From Candidatus Latescibacterota bacterium (lineage in GTDB: Bacteria; Latescibacterota; UBA2968; UBA8231), in the NCBI GenBank assembly GCA_022827835.1, contig JAJEIO010000049.1, positions 124,001 to 188,000 on the forward strand: DNA of 64,000 bases. Reading direction: 5' to 3'. Made by a program: the position numbers and the translations under genes. Shown piece after piece: positions 18,418-25,575 of the stretch. Numbering within the stretch: position 1 is the stretch's first letter; every line of letters begins with the position of its first letter. The notes under the pieces were generated by a model. It worked only from the letters and a program-made list of their open reading frames with translations. It was not told where the DNA came from and made no database searches.

Positions 18418-19753
18418 GGCCGCCGAAGCGGCAGACGATTTCGTAGAGCACCTGCGTTGCAAAGAGTAGTTCTTTCACGGGGGTGCGCTCGTCGTGGCCG
18501 TGGATCAGGGCCATTTCCTCCTCGCCCGGCTGCTGCCGATAGGGCATAAATCCGTAGATCTGGGTTTCCGGGCGGCGCGGCACAATGTGCTTGGCGTCGG
18601 TGCCGGCTGGCATCAGATAGGGGAGTACTGGCGCGTCTGGCTCGCGCTCCTGCATCACCTCGACGATCGTCTGAAAAAGCGGGGTATCGGACGACGCTTC
18701 CAACGGCGGCGTGTATTGGTCGATCTCAATGGCGACCTCATCGCCAACAAACGTCCTCAACTCGGTCACGAAGCTCTCAGCCGTCTGACCGGGCACTAAG
18801 CGCCCATCGATCCAAGCAATCGCCTCCCCCGGAATCACGTTGATCTTGGAACCGGCCTGTACCATGGTCGCCGATGCCGTGTTGTGCAGCACCGCGCCCA
18901 ACTCGCGGCGCAAGGTATTGCCGATGGGAAGTTCGCGCAGTGCAGCATCCGAGGTCACCGGGTCGAGCACTTGCTGCCACAGAGCGGCTTCGGCGGCTGG
19001 ACGGCGGCTGGCAATTCCCTCGACGAAGCGGCGCACGCTCGCGGACACGTGCGCGGGGAATACAGCTCCTTCCAAGCCGGCTAGAGCTTTGGACAGCTTG
19101 ACGATGGCGCTGTCGCCGTGCGGCATGGACCCGTGTCCTGGCCTTCCTCGGGCGATCAGACGCAATCGGCACAGCCCCTTTTGCCCGGTCTGGCAGGTGT
19201 AAAACCGCTGCTCGCCGACTGCGAAGTCGCTGCCACCGCCCTCGGTGATGATCAAAGGCGCGTCCCACAGTTCTGGTCGATTGTCGATGATCCACCCCGG
19301 CCCGTGATTGCCTTTGCCTGCTTCCTCGTCGGCAGTGGCGGCGAAGACGATGTCGCGGTTGAGTTGGACGTCTTCCCGTTGCAACAACAGCAATACCATC
19401 AGATTCGCTGCGACCATGTTCTTCATATCCAACGCACCGCGCCCCCACACGCAGCCGTCGGCCAGCGTGCCGGAGAAGGGCGGGTGGGTCCAGTGCTCCG
19501 GCTCGGCGGCTACCACGTCGGTATGTCCCAAGAGCATGAGCGGTGGTTCGCCGCCGCCGGTCAGCCGCGCGAGGACGTTGCCTCGCTCGGGCGCGGACTC
19601 GACGACGAGTGGATCAAAACCCGCCTGCCGCAGTATTCCTTCTAAATAGCGCGCGGCTTTGCTTTCGTTGCCCGGGGGGTTGGTGGTGTCGATGCGGATG
19701 AGGGCCTGCAAATATCCGGTTACTTCGGTGCGCACAGCTTCCCAGTCAATCAC
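18401..19753 (-). CDS. M20-family metallopeptidase (ArgE/DapE-like)
   Basis: A 450-residue zinc amidohydrolase. Visible ligands and catalytic residues are GHTDVV, GRGALDMKN, the catalytic Glu pair ADEEAGKGN, ITEGGGSD and the C-terminal KHIVPRRPE. An inserted dimerisation domain starts at GRPGHGSMPHGDSAI. This pattern fits acetylornithine deacetylase/succinyl-diaminopimelate desuccinylase-like or carboxypeptidase-type members, and the precise substrate is not evident. It has no signal peptide. Its start overlaps the stop of the small aspartic protease gene by four bases, so the two are coupled, and its 3-prime end overlaps the sulfatase tail in a convergent arrangement. Confidence 0.9.
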   Translation of the reverse strand: MIDWEAVRTEVTGYLQALIRIDTTNPPGNESKAARYLEGILRQAGFDPLVVESAPERGNVLARLTGGGEPPLMLLGHTDVVAAEPEHWTHPPFSGTLADGCVWGRGALDMKNMVAANLMVLLLLQREDVQLNRDIVFAATADEEAGKGNHGPGWIIDNRPELWDAPLIITEGGGSDFAVGEQRFYTCQTGQKGLCRLRLIARGRPGHGSMPHGDSAIVKLSKALAGLEGAVFPAHVSASVRRFVEGIASRRPAAEAALWQQVLDPVTSDAALRELPIGNTLRRELGAVLHNTASATMVQAGSKINVIPGEAIAWIDGRLVPGQTAESFVTELRTFVGDEVAIEIDQYTPPLEASSDTPLFQTIVEVMQEREPDAPVLPYLMPAGTDAKHIVPRRPETQIYGFMPYRQQPGEEEMALIHGHDERTPVKELLFATQVLYEIVCRFGGLNTRP

Positions 19754-20124
19754 AATGGTTCCTTATTGACCAACAGTAGCCCGTCAACGGGAATCAGCCG
19801 TTGCCTTACGGGGTCTATCCCCAGCCGGAAAATCTCTAAAGTTACTGCTCCTAACAGGGGCTGAGTGGCTTCCGGTCCAAAGACGACGGGTACTATGAAT
19901 TCTTCACCCTCTAATCTCATCCAAGTTTGACCGATTCCGCGCTCCATTCTGCTGCCGTCGGCAAGTACAAAATTGGCTCTGCTGAGAGGGACCACTCCTA
20001 ATCTTCGCAGAAGGGCTTCAGGCAGCGTGGTGTAGGTCGCACCGGAATCTATCAGCGCATCAACAGCCTCAAAGTGCTGCCCTTGCGGATCACCTATTTC
20101 CAGTTCGACCTGAAAGGTTCCCAT
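19750..20124 (-). CDS. small retropepsin-like aspartic protease
   Basis: A 124-residue single-domain clan AA aspartic protease. The active-site motif is ALIDSGATYTTLP and the second conserved region is LLGAVTLEIFRLGIDP (a hydrophobic-hydrophobic-Gly element). A single domain implies a homodimer that makes the active site from two DSG motifs, as in retropepsins. The track start at 20145 is replaced by ATG 20124, because AGGAG lies 8 bases upstream. It has no signal peptide or membrane segment. The four-base overlap with the M20 peptidase suggests a joint role in peptide turnover. Physiological substrates of these bacterial enzymes are largely unknown. Confidence 0.8.
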   Translation of the reverse strand: MGTFQVELEIGDPQGQHFEAVDALIDSGATYTTLPEALLRRLGVVPLSRANFVLADGSRMERGIGQTWMRLEGEEFIVPVVFGPEATQPLLGAVTLEIFRLGIDPVRQRLIPVDGLLLVNKEPL

Positions 20125-20321
20125 GTGCTTAACTCCTCTTGCCAAATTAACAGGGCCCTGTCCCTACAATATAGTGCAATAACGGCACGAACTTCAGCCA
20201 ATTTCGCATGACACCTGCCAATTTTTCCAGGCCGTGCTGACAATACGGACAATGCCCTTTTTTGCGTTAAAAATAGCACAACTCTATTTATAACAATAAG
20301 ATATGTAAAATTTTAATATGT

Positions 20322-20337
20322 TGGCACGGCTTTTGCA
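20322..20337 (+). promoter_or_regulatory. sigma-54 (RpoN) promoter of hsp20
   Basis: TGGCACG, four bases, then TTGCA matches the -24/-12 consensus (TGGCACGNNNNTTGCW) at every conserved position. The GG and GC doublets are separated by exactly ten bases. The predicted transcription start is about 12 bases downstream, some 45 bases before the hsp20 ATG. The preceding 50 bases are AT-rich, as expected for enhancer-binding protein and IHF access. The site sits in the divergent region with the aspartic protease gene. Confidence 0.85.
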
Positions 20338-20392
20338 ATACAATGGGCGAAGGCCAGACAAACCAACCACCACTTAACAAGGAGAAAAGATC

Positions 20393-20854
20393 ATGGCCAT
20401 CAAGACTTTACTACCCACCGCTCGCGTCAGCAATCGCCCGTGGCGCAGCCCGTTCGACAACCTCGTGGATGCCTTCTTTGGCGAGGACTCGCGTCTGCCC
20501 GTTTTGACTGGCAACGCGGCTTTCAGCCCACGCATCGACGTCAAGGAAGACGACGCCTCCTTCGAAATCTCGGCCGAACTGCCGGGGTTGGAGGAGAAGG
20601 ACATCGAGATCACCGTCGATGAGGGAACGCTCGTGCTGCGGGGCGAAAAGAGCGCGGCTAGCGAAGAAAAGGAAGGCAAGTACTTCCGCCAGGAGCGCAT
20701 CTACGGTCGCTTCGAGCGCGCCTTCCACCTGCCCGATGGCGTGCAGGACGACGCCATCGAAGCCCAGTTCAAAAACGGCGTCCTCACCCTCCACCTGCCC
20801 AAGAAGGAGGAGGCGAAAAAGGTCGTCCGCCAGGTCGAAGTCAAGACCGGCTAG
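20393..20854 (+). CDS. Hsp20/alpha-crystallin small heat-shock protein
   Basis: A 153-residue ATP-independent holdase chaperone. After a variable N-terminus (RVSNRPWRSPFDNLVDAFFG) comes the alpha-crystallin domain beginning FSPRIDVKEDDASFEI. It continues with ELPGLEEKDIEITVDEGTLVLRGEK and ends with the conserved AQFKNGVLTLHLPKKEEAKK. The charged linker KSAASEEKEGKYFRQER is typical. AAGGAGA precedes the ATG. It is transcribed alone between a sigma-54-type promoter and a strong intrinsic terminator, so it is a self-contained unit probably induced by a stress-responsive enhancer-binding protein encoded elsewhere. Confidence 0.96.
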   Translation: MAIKTLLPTARVSNRPWRSPFDNLVDAFFGEDSRLPVLTGNAAFSPRIDVKEDDASFEISAELPGLEEKDIEITVDEGTLVLRGEKSAASEEKEGKYFRQERIYGRFERAFHLPDGVQDDAIEAQFKNGVLTLHLPKKEEAKKVVRQVEVKTG

Positions 20855-20872
20855 CCTGACCTAGACGCGCAA

Positions 20873-20905
20873 AAGGGGAAGGGCCTCGTGCCCTTCCCCT
20901 TTTTT
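20873..20905 (+). terminator. rho-independent terminator after hsp20
   Basis: A perfect 12-bp stem (AAGGGGAAGGGC with its complement) closes a 5-base loop (CTCGT) and is followed by a run of T. It lies 18 bases after the hsp20 stop codon. It is the clearest intrinsic terminator in the window. Confidence 0.93.
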
Positions 20906-20935
20906 GTTCCTACACCGAATTAAGAGGGTTATAAA

Positions 20936-21268
20936 CTATGCCTTCCGCGCATTCTGCAATTTGCCCATCCAAGCAAGCACTACGATGACCACCGGCCAAA
21001 ACGTCGTATTGATTAAATCGTGTATGCTTGCCGTTATGGCCTTCAGGCGAAAGTGACCGAGAGAGACATAATCATATCTTAGATCGAGAATCTCCATCAA
21101 GGATGCTACAATTGCGACGGGGATCAAGCATCGCGCTTCAATTGAGCCTTTCTTCCAAAGGACTACAGCTAAGAAAAACACGATTAATCCTACGTGCATG
21201 TGGATTGAGTCTTTTGAAAGTTCCAAGATGGAGACGATTATTCTCTTTGCTTCTTGATATTCGGACAT
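20936..21268 (-). CDS. small membrane protein of unknown function
   Basis: A 110-residue protein with three hydrophobic segments: roughly residues 24-38 (VGLIVFFLAVVLWKK), 48-60 (LIPVAIVASLMEI) and 88-103 (FWPVVIVVLAWMGKL). A short charged N-terminus precedes them. It resembles unannotated three-helix membrane proteins, and I do not recognise a family. The base composition is lower in GC than its neighbours. It is convergent with hsp20 and stands 21 bases upstream of the SAF-domain oxidoreductase stop side only by strand order, so it could be a separate transcript. No motif indicates a function. Confidence 0.6.
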   Translation of the reverse strand: MSEYQEAKRIIVSILELSKDSIHMHVGLIVFFLAVVLWKKGSIEARCLIPVAIVASLMEILDLRYDYVSLGHFRLKAITASIHDLINTTFWPVVIVVLAWMGKLQNARKA

Positions 21269-21289
21269 TTTCCAATCTTCACTTCAAGT

Positions 21290-22636
21290 TTATTCGTACA
21301 TGGCGTCTTGATCGCGCCGCAGTTGCAACGCGAGCGAATCTGGCAAATCGACCATGGCGTAGCCAATGGCGTCGCCTTGCCGCACATCTTGCTTGAGTAC
21401 GGCCCCGCCCGACAGCCCTAACGGCAATAGGCCTTCTTGGCGCGCCACGGTTGCCTTTTCGCTTTGACCCAATACGGTGTAGCCGCCCCCGCCGTCGAGG
21501 GTCTCGCCGGCTTTGAGGTCTCGCTTGGCTACGGCGATTACATCGGCGGTGGGTACGGAGCGCGGAGCGCCGGTTGGCAGGCCGTAGAGCGCGACTTTGG
21601 CGATGGTGATCGGGGCCTCAACTGCCACCAAGTGATAGGGGCGGTAGAGGAGGAAGTTTTTGCCGTCGCCGCCCGGATGCAGACCGTAGGTGTCGAGGTC
21701 TTCGACGGTAAAGGGATGCTCGCTGCGGGCGACGACGAAGACGCCCATGCCCAGTGGGTTGGCGAGCCGGGTCTTGCCGTCCTCGGCGACGCTGTTGGCT
21801 AGCTCGATGACTCCGCGCTGGCTCAGCAGCCCTCCTTCTTCGACCAAGCTAAATTTTTGCGGGATGTCCGCCAAATTGCACGACGGCTCGTGCATACCTC
21901 TTACATCGGGGACTAGTCCGGCCATGTTGGCGATGGCCGTGGCCTCGACTTGGGCTTTGGTGCCGTCGCGGAAGGAGTTGTACATCTTCAAGCTGATGTT
22001 GCGCCGCTGCAAGGTTTCTTCGTCAAAGCCAAACCGCGCCGCGGTGTTGTCGGGTGTGCCTTGGGGATCGTCGGCGAAGAGGATGGTGCCGCGGCCTGCG
22101 GCCACTACCTCTAAGCCAAGAGACCACGCCCATTCGATGATGTTCATGGTCACTCCGGGCTGATCGCCATCGACGAGTGAGTACACCACGCCTGCGCTGT
22201 CGGCCTTGCGCTTGAGGAGTGCGCCGATGGTCACGTCCGTTTCGACATTGACCATTACGAGGTGGTTGCCGCTGGCGATTGCGGCGCTGGCCATGCTGGC
22301 TCCGACTGAGGTAGAGCCGGTCGCCTCTACTACCACGTCCAAACCTTCGGCCTGCGCGACTAACAGCCCGTCTTCAACGGCGGTGAATTTCCCCGCGTGA
22401 ATAGCCTCTGCCAACGCCTGCGGACTATCCGCCGTTCCCACCGCAACATCCCCGTACCCCGCCGCGTATGCGTAGCGGGCGCGCGCTAGGTCGATGTCGG
22501 CAATGGCCGAGACGACCATGCCCTGCATCTGGGCGATCTGCGCGACCAACCCGCCGCCGAATTTCCCCGCGCCGATGATGCCGACGCGGATGGGTTTACC
22601 TTGACGCTCGCGCTCGGCGAGCAATGCGCTAAGCAT
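21290..22636 (-). CDS. NAD(P)-dependent oxidoreductase with C-terminal SAF domain
   Basis: A 448-residue protein with an N-terminal Rossmann fold (IRVGIIGAGKFGGGLVAQI at about 16-34) related to homoserine-dehydrogenase-like proteins. The middle catalytic region includes VVEATGSTSVGA and LVDGDQPG. A C-terminal SAF-type domain (VIAVAKRDLKAGETLDGGGGYTVLG) is the same fold found in sugar-acid dehydratases and antifreeze-like proteins. It lies 77 bases after the dehydratase gene on the same strand, which suggests a joint role in sugar-acid catabolism. Proteins of this architecture are recurrent in carbohydrate clusters, but the reaction is not known to me. It may start at ATG 22636. Confidence 0.75.
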   Translation of the reverse strand: MLSALLAERERQGKPIRVGIIGAGKFGGGLVAQIAQMQGMVVSAIADIDLARARYAYAAGYGDVAVGTADSPQALAEAIHAGKFTAVEDGLLVAQAEGLDVVVEATGSTSVGASMASAAIASGNHLVMVNVETDVTIGALLKRKADSAGVVYSLVDGDQPGVTMNIIEWAWSLGLEVVAAGRGTILFADDPQGTPDNTAARFGFDEETLQRRNISLKMYNSFRDGTKAQVEATAIANMAGLVPDVRGMHEPSCNLADIPQKFSLVEEGGLLSQRGVIELANSVAEDGKTRLANPLGMGVFVVARSEHPFTVEDLDTYGLHPGGDGKNFLLYRPYHLVAVEAPITIAKVALYGLPTGAPRSVPTADVIAVAKRDLKAGETLDGGGGYTVLGQSEKATVARQEGLLPLGLSGGAVLKQDVRQGDAIGYAMVDLPDSLALQLRRDQDAMYE

Positions 22637-22674
22637 GTATTCCTCCTCATTTGTTTAGATGCTATTGCTGGCGG

Positions 22675-22711
22675 GCTTCGACAAGCTCAGCCCGCGTTGA
22701 ACCTGTCGAAG
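22675..22711. repeat. REP-like palindrome between dehydratase and SAF gene
   Basis: An inverted repeat pairs CTTCGACA with TGTCGAAG around an inner GGGCTT/CAGCCC-type hairpin, giving a cruciform-capable element. It fills the short gap between the two minus-strand genes, reaching to within two bases of the dehydratase stop. The form resembles widespread REP-type intergenic palindromes. Only one copy was seen here. Confidence 0.55.
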
Positions 22712-22713
22712 TG

Positions 22714-24411
22714 CTACGTCATAAAATCCAAATCCGCCCCCAAGTTCGCCTGCAATACGCGCTCGGCGTACAGCCGACGCCATCCACGTGCTGGCGCAGC
22801 GGGTGCAGTCCATTCGGCCCGCCGGCGGACGAGAGTTTCCTCGGGGACTAGTAAATCTAAGCGCCCGGCTTCTACGTCCAACTCGATCAGGTCTCCGTCG
22901 CGGACGAGTGCCAACGGGCCTCCAACGGCCGCTTCCGGCGCTACGTGCAAAGCGACCGTTCCATACGCCGTGCCGCTCATTCGCCCATCGGAGATGCGCA
23001 CCATGTCCGTGACGCCTTGGGCGGCAAGGTGCTTGGGCAAGGGCATGGACCCAGCTTCAGGCATACCGAGGGCCACTGGCCCGGCTCCGCGCAGCACCAG
23101 CACGTGTTCCGGCGTGATGCCCAAGGCGGGGTCGTCAACGCGCGAGGCATCGTCTGGCCCCTCGAATACGATGGCTGGCCCTCGGTGCTTGTGCAAGTGT
23201 GGGGAAGAGGTGGCCTTTTTCAAGACGGCTCCGTCGGGCGCGAGCGAGCCTTTTAGCACTACGAGAGACGACGCTGGCCCCAGCGGCGCGTCCAAAGTGC
23301 GGATCGCGGTTTGCCAATCGCCGGGCGCGGCTACCTCCTGTAAGAGTGCGCCGAGCGTTTGGTCGCTGACTCCTACTGCATCGAGATCGAGCATCGGCTC
23401 CAGTGTTTTGAGCAGGACGGGTACGCCGCCGGCCTTGTCGAAATCCTCCATGTACCCAGTGCCCGCTGGCTTGCAATCGACCAGCAGCGGCACTTGTTGG
23501 GCCGTTGTGTGAAAGTCGTCTAGCGACAGGTCCACGCCGGCCCGGCGCGCAATGGCGAGCAGATGCACGACTGCATTCGTCGAGCCGCTCAGCGCGGCCA
23601 GCACCTTGAGCGCGTTGGCAAAGGCCGCTGGCGTTAGTATGTCCCGCGCCGAGCGGCCCTCGGTGGCTAAGGCTACGGCCCGGCGGCCTGTGGCAACTCC
23701 GAGCCGCAAGCGTTGGCCTGAGACTGCGGGCGGGGTAGCTGCGCCCGGCAGCATTAGCCCGAGGGCTTCGGTCACGCAGGCCATGGTCGAGGCCGTGCCC
23801 ATGACCATGCAGGTTCCGGCGGTTGGGCACAAGCTCTGCCGGACAGCGGCGATTTCTTCGGCGTCGAGCGCACCGGCTCGGTGCTGCGCCCAATAGCGGC
23901 GGCAATCCGTGCAGGCACCCAATCTCTCGCCCTGCCAGTCTCCGGCCAGCATTGGTCCGGCGACGAGGTGGATGGCGGGCACGGATGCGGAAGCTGCGGC
24001 CATGAGTTGGGCTGGCAGGGTTTTGTCGCAGCCGCCGAGCAGCACCACCGCGTCCATGGGCTGGGCGGCGATCATTTCCTCGGTTGCCATGGCCATGAGG
24101 TTGCGAAAGAGCATGGCGGTGGGGGAGAGGAGGATTTCGCCGAGGGAAAGGGTTGGAAAGACGAAGGGTAGGCCACCCGCTTCTAGCACGCCTCGTTTGA
24201 CGGCTTCTACGAGCTGGGGCATGGCGCGATGGCAGGTGGTGTAGTCGGACGAGGTATCGGCAATGCCGACGACGGGCCGCTCTAAATCCGCTTCGTCGTA
24301 GCCGGCTGAGGCGAGAAAAGCGCGGCGTAAGTAGCGGCTAAAACCGGGGTCGGCGTAGTGGGTTAGGTTGCGGTCGATGCCGGTGGGGGGGGGATTCAAT
24401 TCGTTTCTCAC
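22714..24411 (-). CDS. IlvD/EDD-family dehydratase, probably for sugar acids
   Basis: A 565-residue iron-sulfur dehydratase. Cluster-binding cysteines appear in VVLLGGCDKTLPAQ and LCPTAGTCMVMGTASTMACVTEALG. A third conserved segment, VLRGAGPVALGMPE to ISDGRMSGTAYG, closes the active site. The family includes dihydroxyacid dehydratase (branched-chain amino acids), 6-phosphogluconate dehydratase and pentonate/hexonate dehydratases. The absence of other ilv genes and the neighbouring oxidoreductase favour a sugar-acid substrate, and a KDPG-type aldolase is present at 42.6 kb. It forms a minus-strand pair with the SAF gene and has a HAD dehalogenase 5 bases upstream. The substrate assignment is an inference. 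Confidence 0.88.
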   Translation of the reverse strand: MRNELNPPPTGIDRNLTHYADPGFSRYLRRAFLASAGYDEADLERPVVGIADTSSDYTTCHRAMPQLVEAVKRGVLEAGGLPFVFPTLSLGEILLSPTAMLFRNLMAMATEEMIAAQPMDAVVLLGGCDKTLPAQLMAAASASVPAIHLVAGPMLAGDWQGERLGACTDCRRYWAQHRAGALDAEEIAAVRQSLCPTAGTCMVMGTASTMACVTEALGLMLPGAATPPAVSGQRLRLGVATGRRAVALATEGRSARDILTPAAFANALKVLAALSGSTNAVVHLLAIARRAGVDLSLDDFHTTAQQVPLLVDCKPAGTGYMEDFDKAGGVPVLLKTLEPMLDLDAVGVSDQTLGALLQEVAAPGDWQTAIRTLDAPLGPASSLVVLKGSLAPDGAVLKKATSSPHLHKHRGPAIVFEGPDDASRVDDPALGITPEHVLVLRGAGPVALGMPEAGSMPLPKHLAAQGVTDMVRISDGRMSGTAYGTVALHVAPEAAVGGPLALVRDGDLIELDVEAGRLDLLVPEETLVRRRAEWTAPAAPARGWRRLYAERVLQANLGADLDFMT

Positions 24412-24416
24412 GGCAA

Positions 24417-25121
24417 TCAGACTCCAAGCTGCACGGCAAGATCGTGAAAATCCTCTGCAATTATATCAAAATCTCCGTCTTGCGCGATGTCTGCTTGGCC
24501 GTCCGGCCCCCATTCAAGTGGACGTGGAATGAAGGCCGTTCTGAATCCAACGGCTCTAGCTCCCTCTAAGTCGTGGCGATGCGCCGCGACCATCAGGATT
24601 GAAGGCGGCTCCAGATCGAGAAGCTGCGCCGTCATCTCGTAGACTTCCCGGTCCGGCTTGTAATGCCGCGCAAGCTCTGCTGACAAGATACAGTCCCACG
24701 GAATACCTGAGTGCTTCGCCATGTTGGTCAGCAACGACATGTTGCCATTGGAAAGCGCGGCAACGATGTATTTGGACTTCAGCCGCAACATGCCGCCGAC
24801 CACATCGGGCCACGGATCCAGCCTGTGCCAAACGCGATTGAAGTGGCTGCGCTCGTCCTCGGACAACTCGGGAATCGAGAAGTCTTGCAGAATGTCGTCG
24901 AGAATCATTCGGTGGAGCGCGTCTATTTTCGTCCAAGGCAATTCGCCGCTCCGCACGCGACCCATAGCAGGCTCATAGCCATTGCGCCAAGCCGTGGCAA
25001 AGCGCGCCCAGTCCACGGTAAGCCGCTTGTCGCAGCCTAAACACTCACCCTCTCGCACAATGGTAGAGTACCAGTCGGTGACCGTACCAAAGACATCGAC
25101 CGTCAGCGCCTTAATACCCAT
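24417..25121 (-). CDS. HAD superfamily type II haloacid dehalogenase-like hydrolase
   Basis: Contains all motifs of L-2-haloacid dehalogenases: nucleophile Asp in LTVDVFGTVTDWY, Ser/Asn in AALSNGNMSLL, Lys in HYKPDREVYE and the final MVAAHRHDLEGARAVGF. The substrate may be a 2-haloacid, but many members act on other small compounds. The track start at 25175 overlaps the upstream regulator. The in-frame ATG 25121 begins MGIKALTVDVFG as in relatives and is used here, and GTG 25136 with GAGG 4 bases upstream is an equally good alternative. It lies five bases before the dehydratase gene on the same strand, so the two are probably co-transcribed. Confidence 0.85.
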   Translation of the reverse strand: MGIKALTVDVFGTVTDWYSTIVREGECLGCDKRLTVDWARFATAWRNGYEPAMGRVRSGELPWTKIDALHRMILDDILQDFSIPELSEDERSHFNRVWHRLDPWPDVVGGMLRLKSKYIVAALSNGNMSLLTNMAKHSGIPWDCILSAELARHYKPDREVYEMTAQLLDLEPPSILMVAAHRHDLEGARAVGFRTAFIPRPLEWGPDGQADIAQDGDFDIIAEDFHDLAVQLGV

Positions 25122-25149
25122 GCGAGCAGAGTTCACGTCACCTCGGGCG

Positions 25150-25479
25150 TCAATCGCGGAGATCGCCGTCGGCAATGCCTGACAGTTCGACCGGCGGACG
25201 GTCGGGGAATCTAGCGATGAGCGAAAGGCTGCCGCCCATGGCCTCCACCGTCTTGCGCAACGTCGAGAGCAACAGATCGCTTCGTTGCTCGAGCCGCGAG
25301 ACGCCGTCCTGCGAGATGCCGAGTTGGTGCGCGACGCGCGCCTGGGTGAGCTGACGGGCTTTGCGCAGTTCGCGCAGAGTCATCTCCTCGGCAATGAGTT
25401 CTGCCGCCCGATCCTCGACCTTGCGTCGCCGAGCGGGATCCAGCGTCGCAATCTTGTCTTCTACGTTCAAAGCCATCAT
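25150..25479 (-). CDS. XRE-family HTH protein (HigA/antitoxin-like)
   Basis: About 109 residues with a central helix-turn-helix (LRELRKARQLTQARVAHQLGISQDGVSRLEQRSD) and a C-terminal extension with GGSLSLIARFPD typical of antitoxins partnered with RelE/HigB toxins. Start choice: three in-frame starts lie together (TTG 25482, ATG 25479, ATG 25476). ATG 25479 is preferred, because AAGGAG lies 6 bases upstream and the ATG overlaps the stop (TGATG) of an upstream open frame that looks like the tail of the cognate toxin. As the toxin appears truncated, this may now be an orphan antitoxin or a plain repressor. Confidence 0.75.
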   Translation of the reverse strand: MMALNVEDKIATLDPARRRKVEDRAAELIAEEMTLRELRKARQLTQARVAHQLGISQDGVSRLEQRSDLLLSTLRKTVEAMGGSLSLIARFPDRPPVELSGIADGDLRD

Positions 25480-25575
25480 CAATCTCCTTCCTGCGCGAGC
25501 CAGGCTAAATGTCGATTGAATCGCTCGTCGGCCTTGCGGACTAGATTTTTCCTTCTAGCTGCGGAAGTCCGCTTG
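25479..25575 (-). pseudogene. C-terminal remnant of a HigB/RelE-like toxin
   Basis: The frame immediately upstream of the antitoxin gene reads AARRKNLVRKADERFNRHLA and ends LAQEGD, then stops at TGA overlapping the antitoxin ATG. This resembles the C-terminal helix of HigB/RelE-type (DUF891) toxins, where a similar basic-amphipathic helix ends the protein. The catalytic body is absent, because upstream of about 25575 lies the stop of the SulP gene. The reading is that a toxin-antitoxin pair lost most of its toxin at a recombination junction. The resemblance was judged by eye on about 30 residues. Confidence 0.45.
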
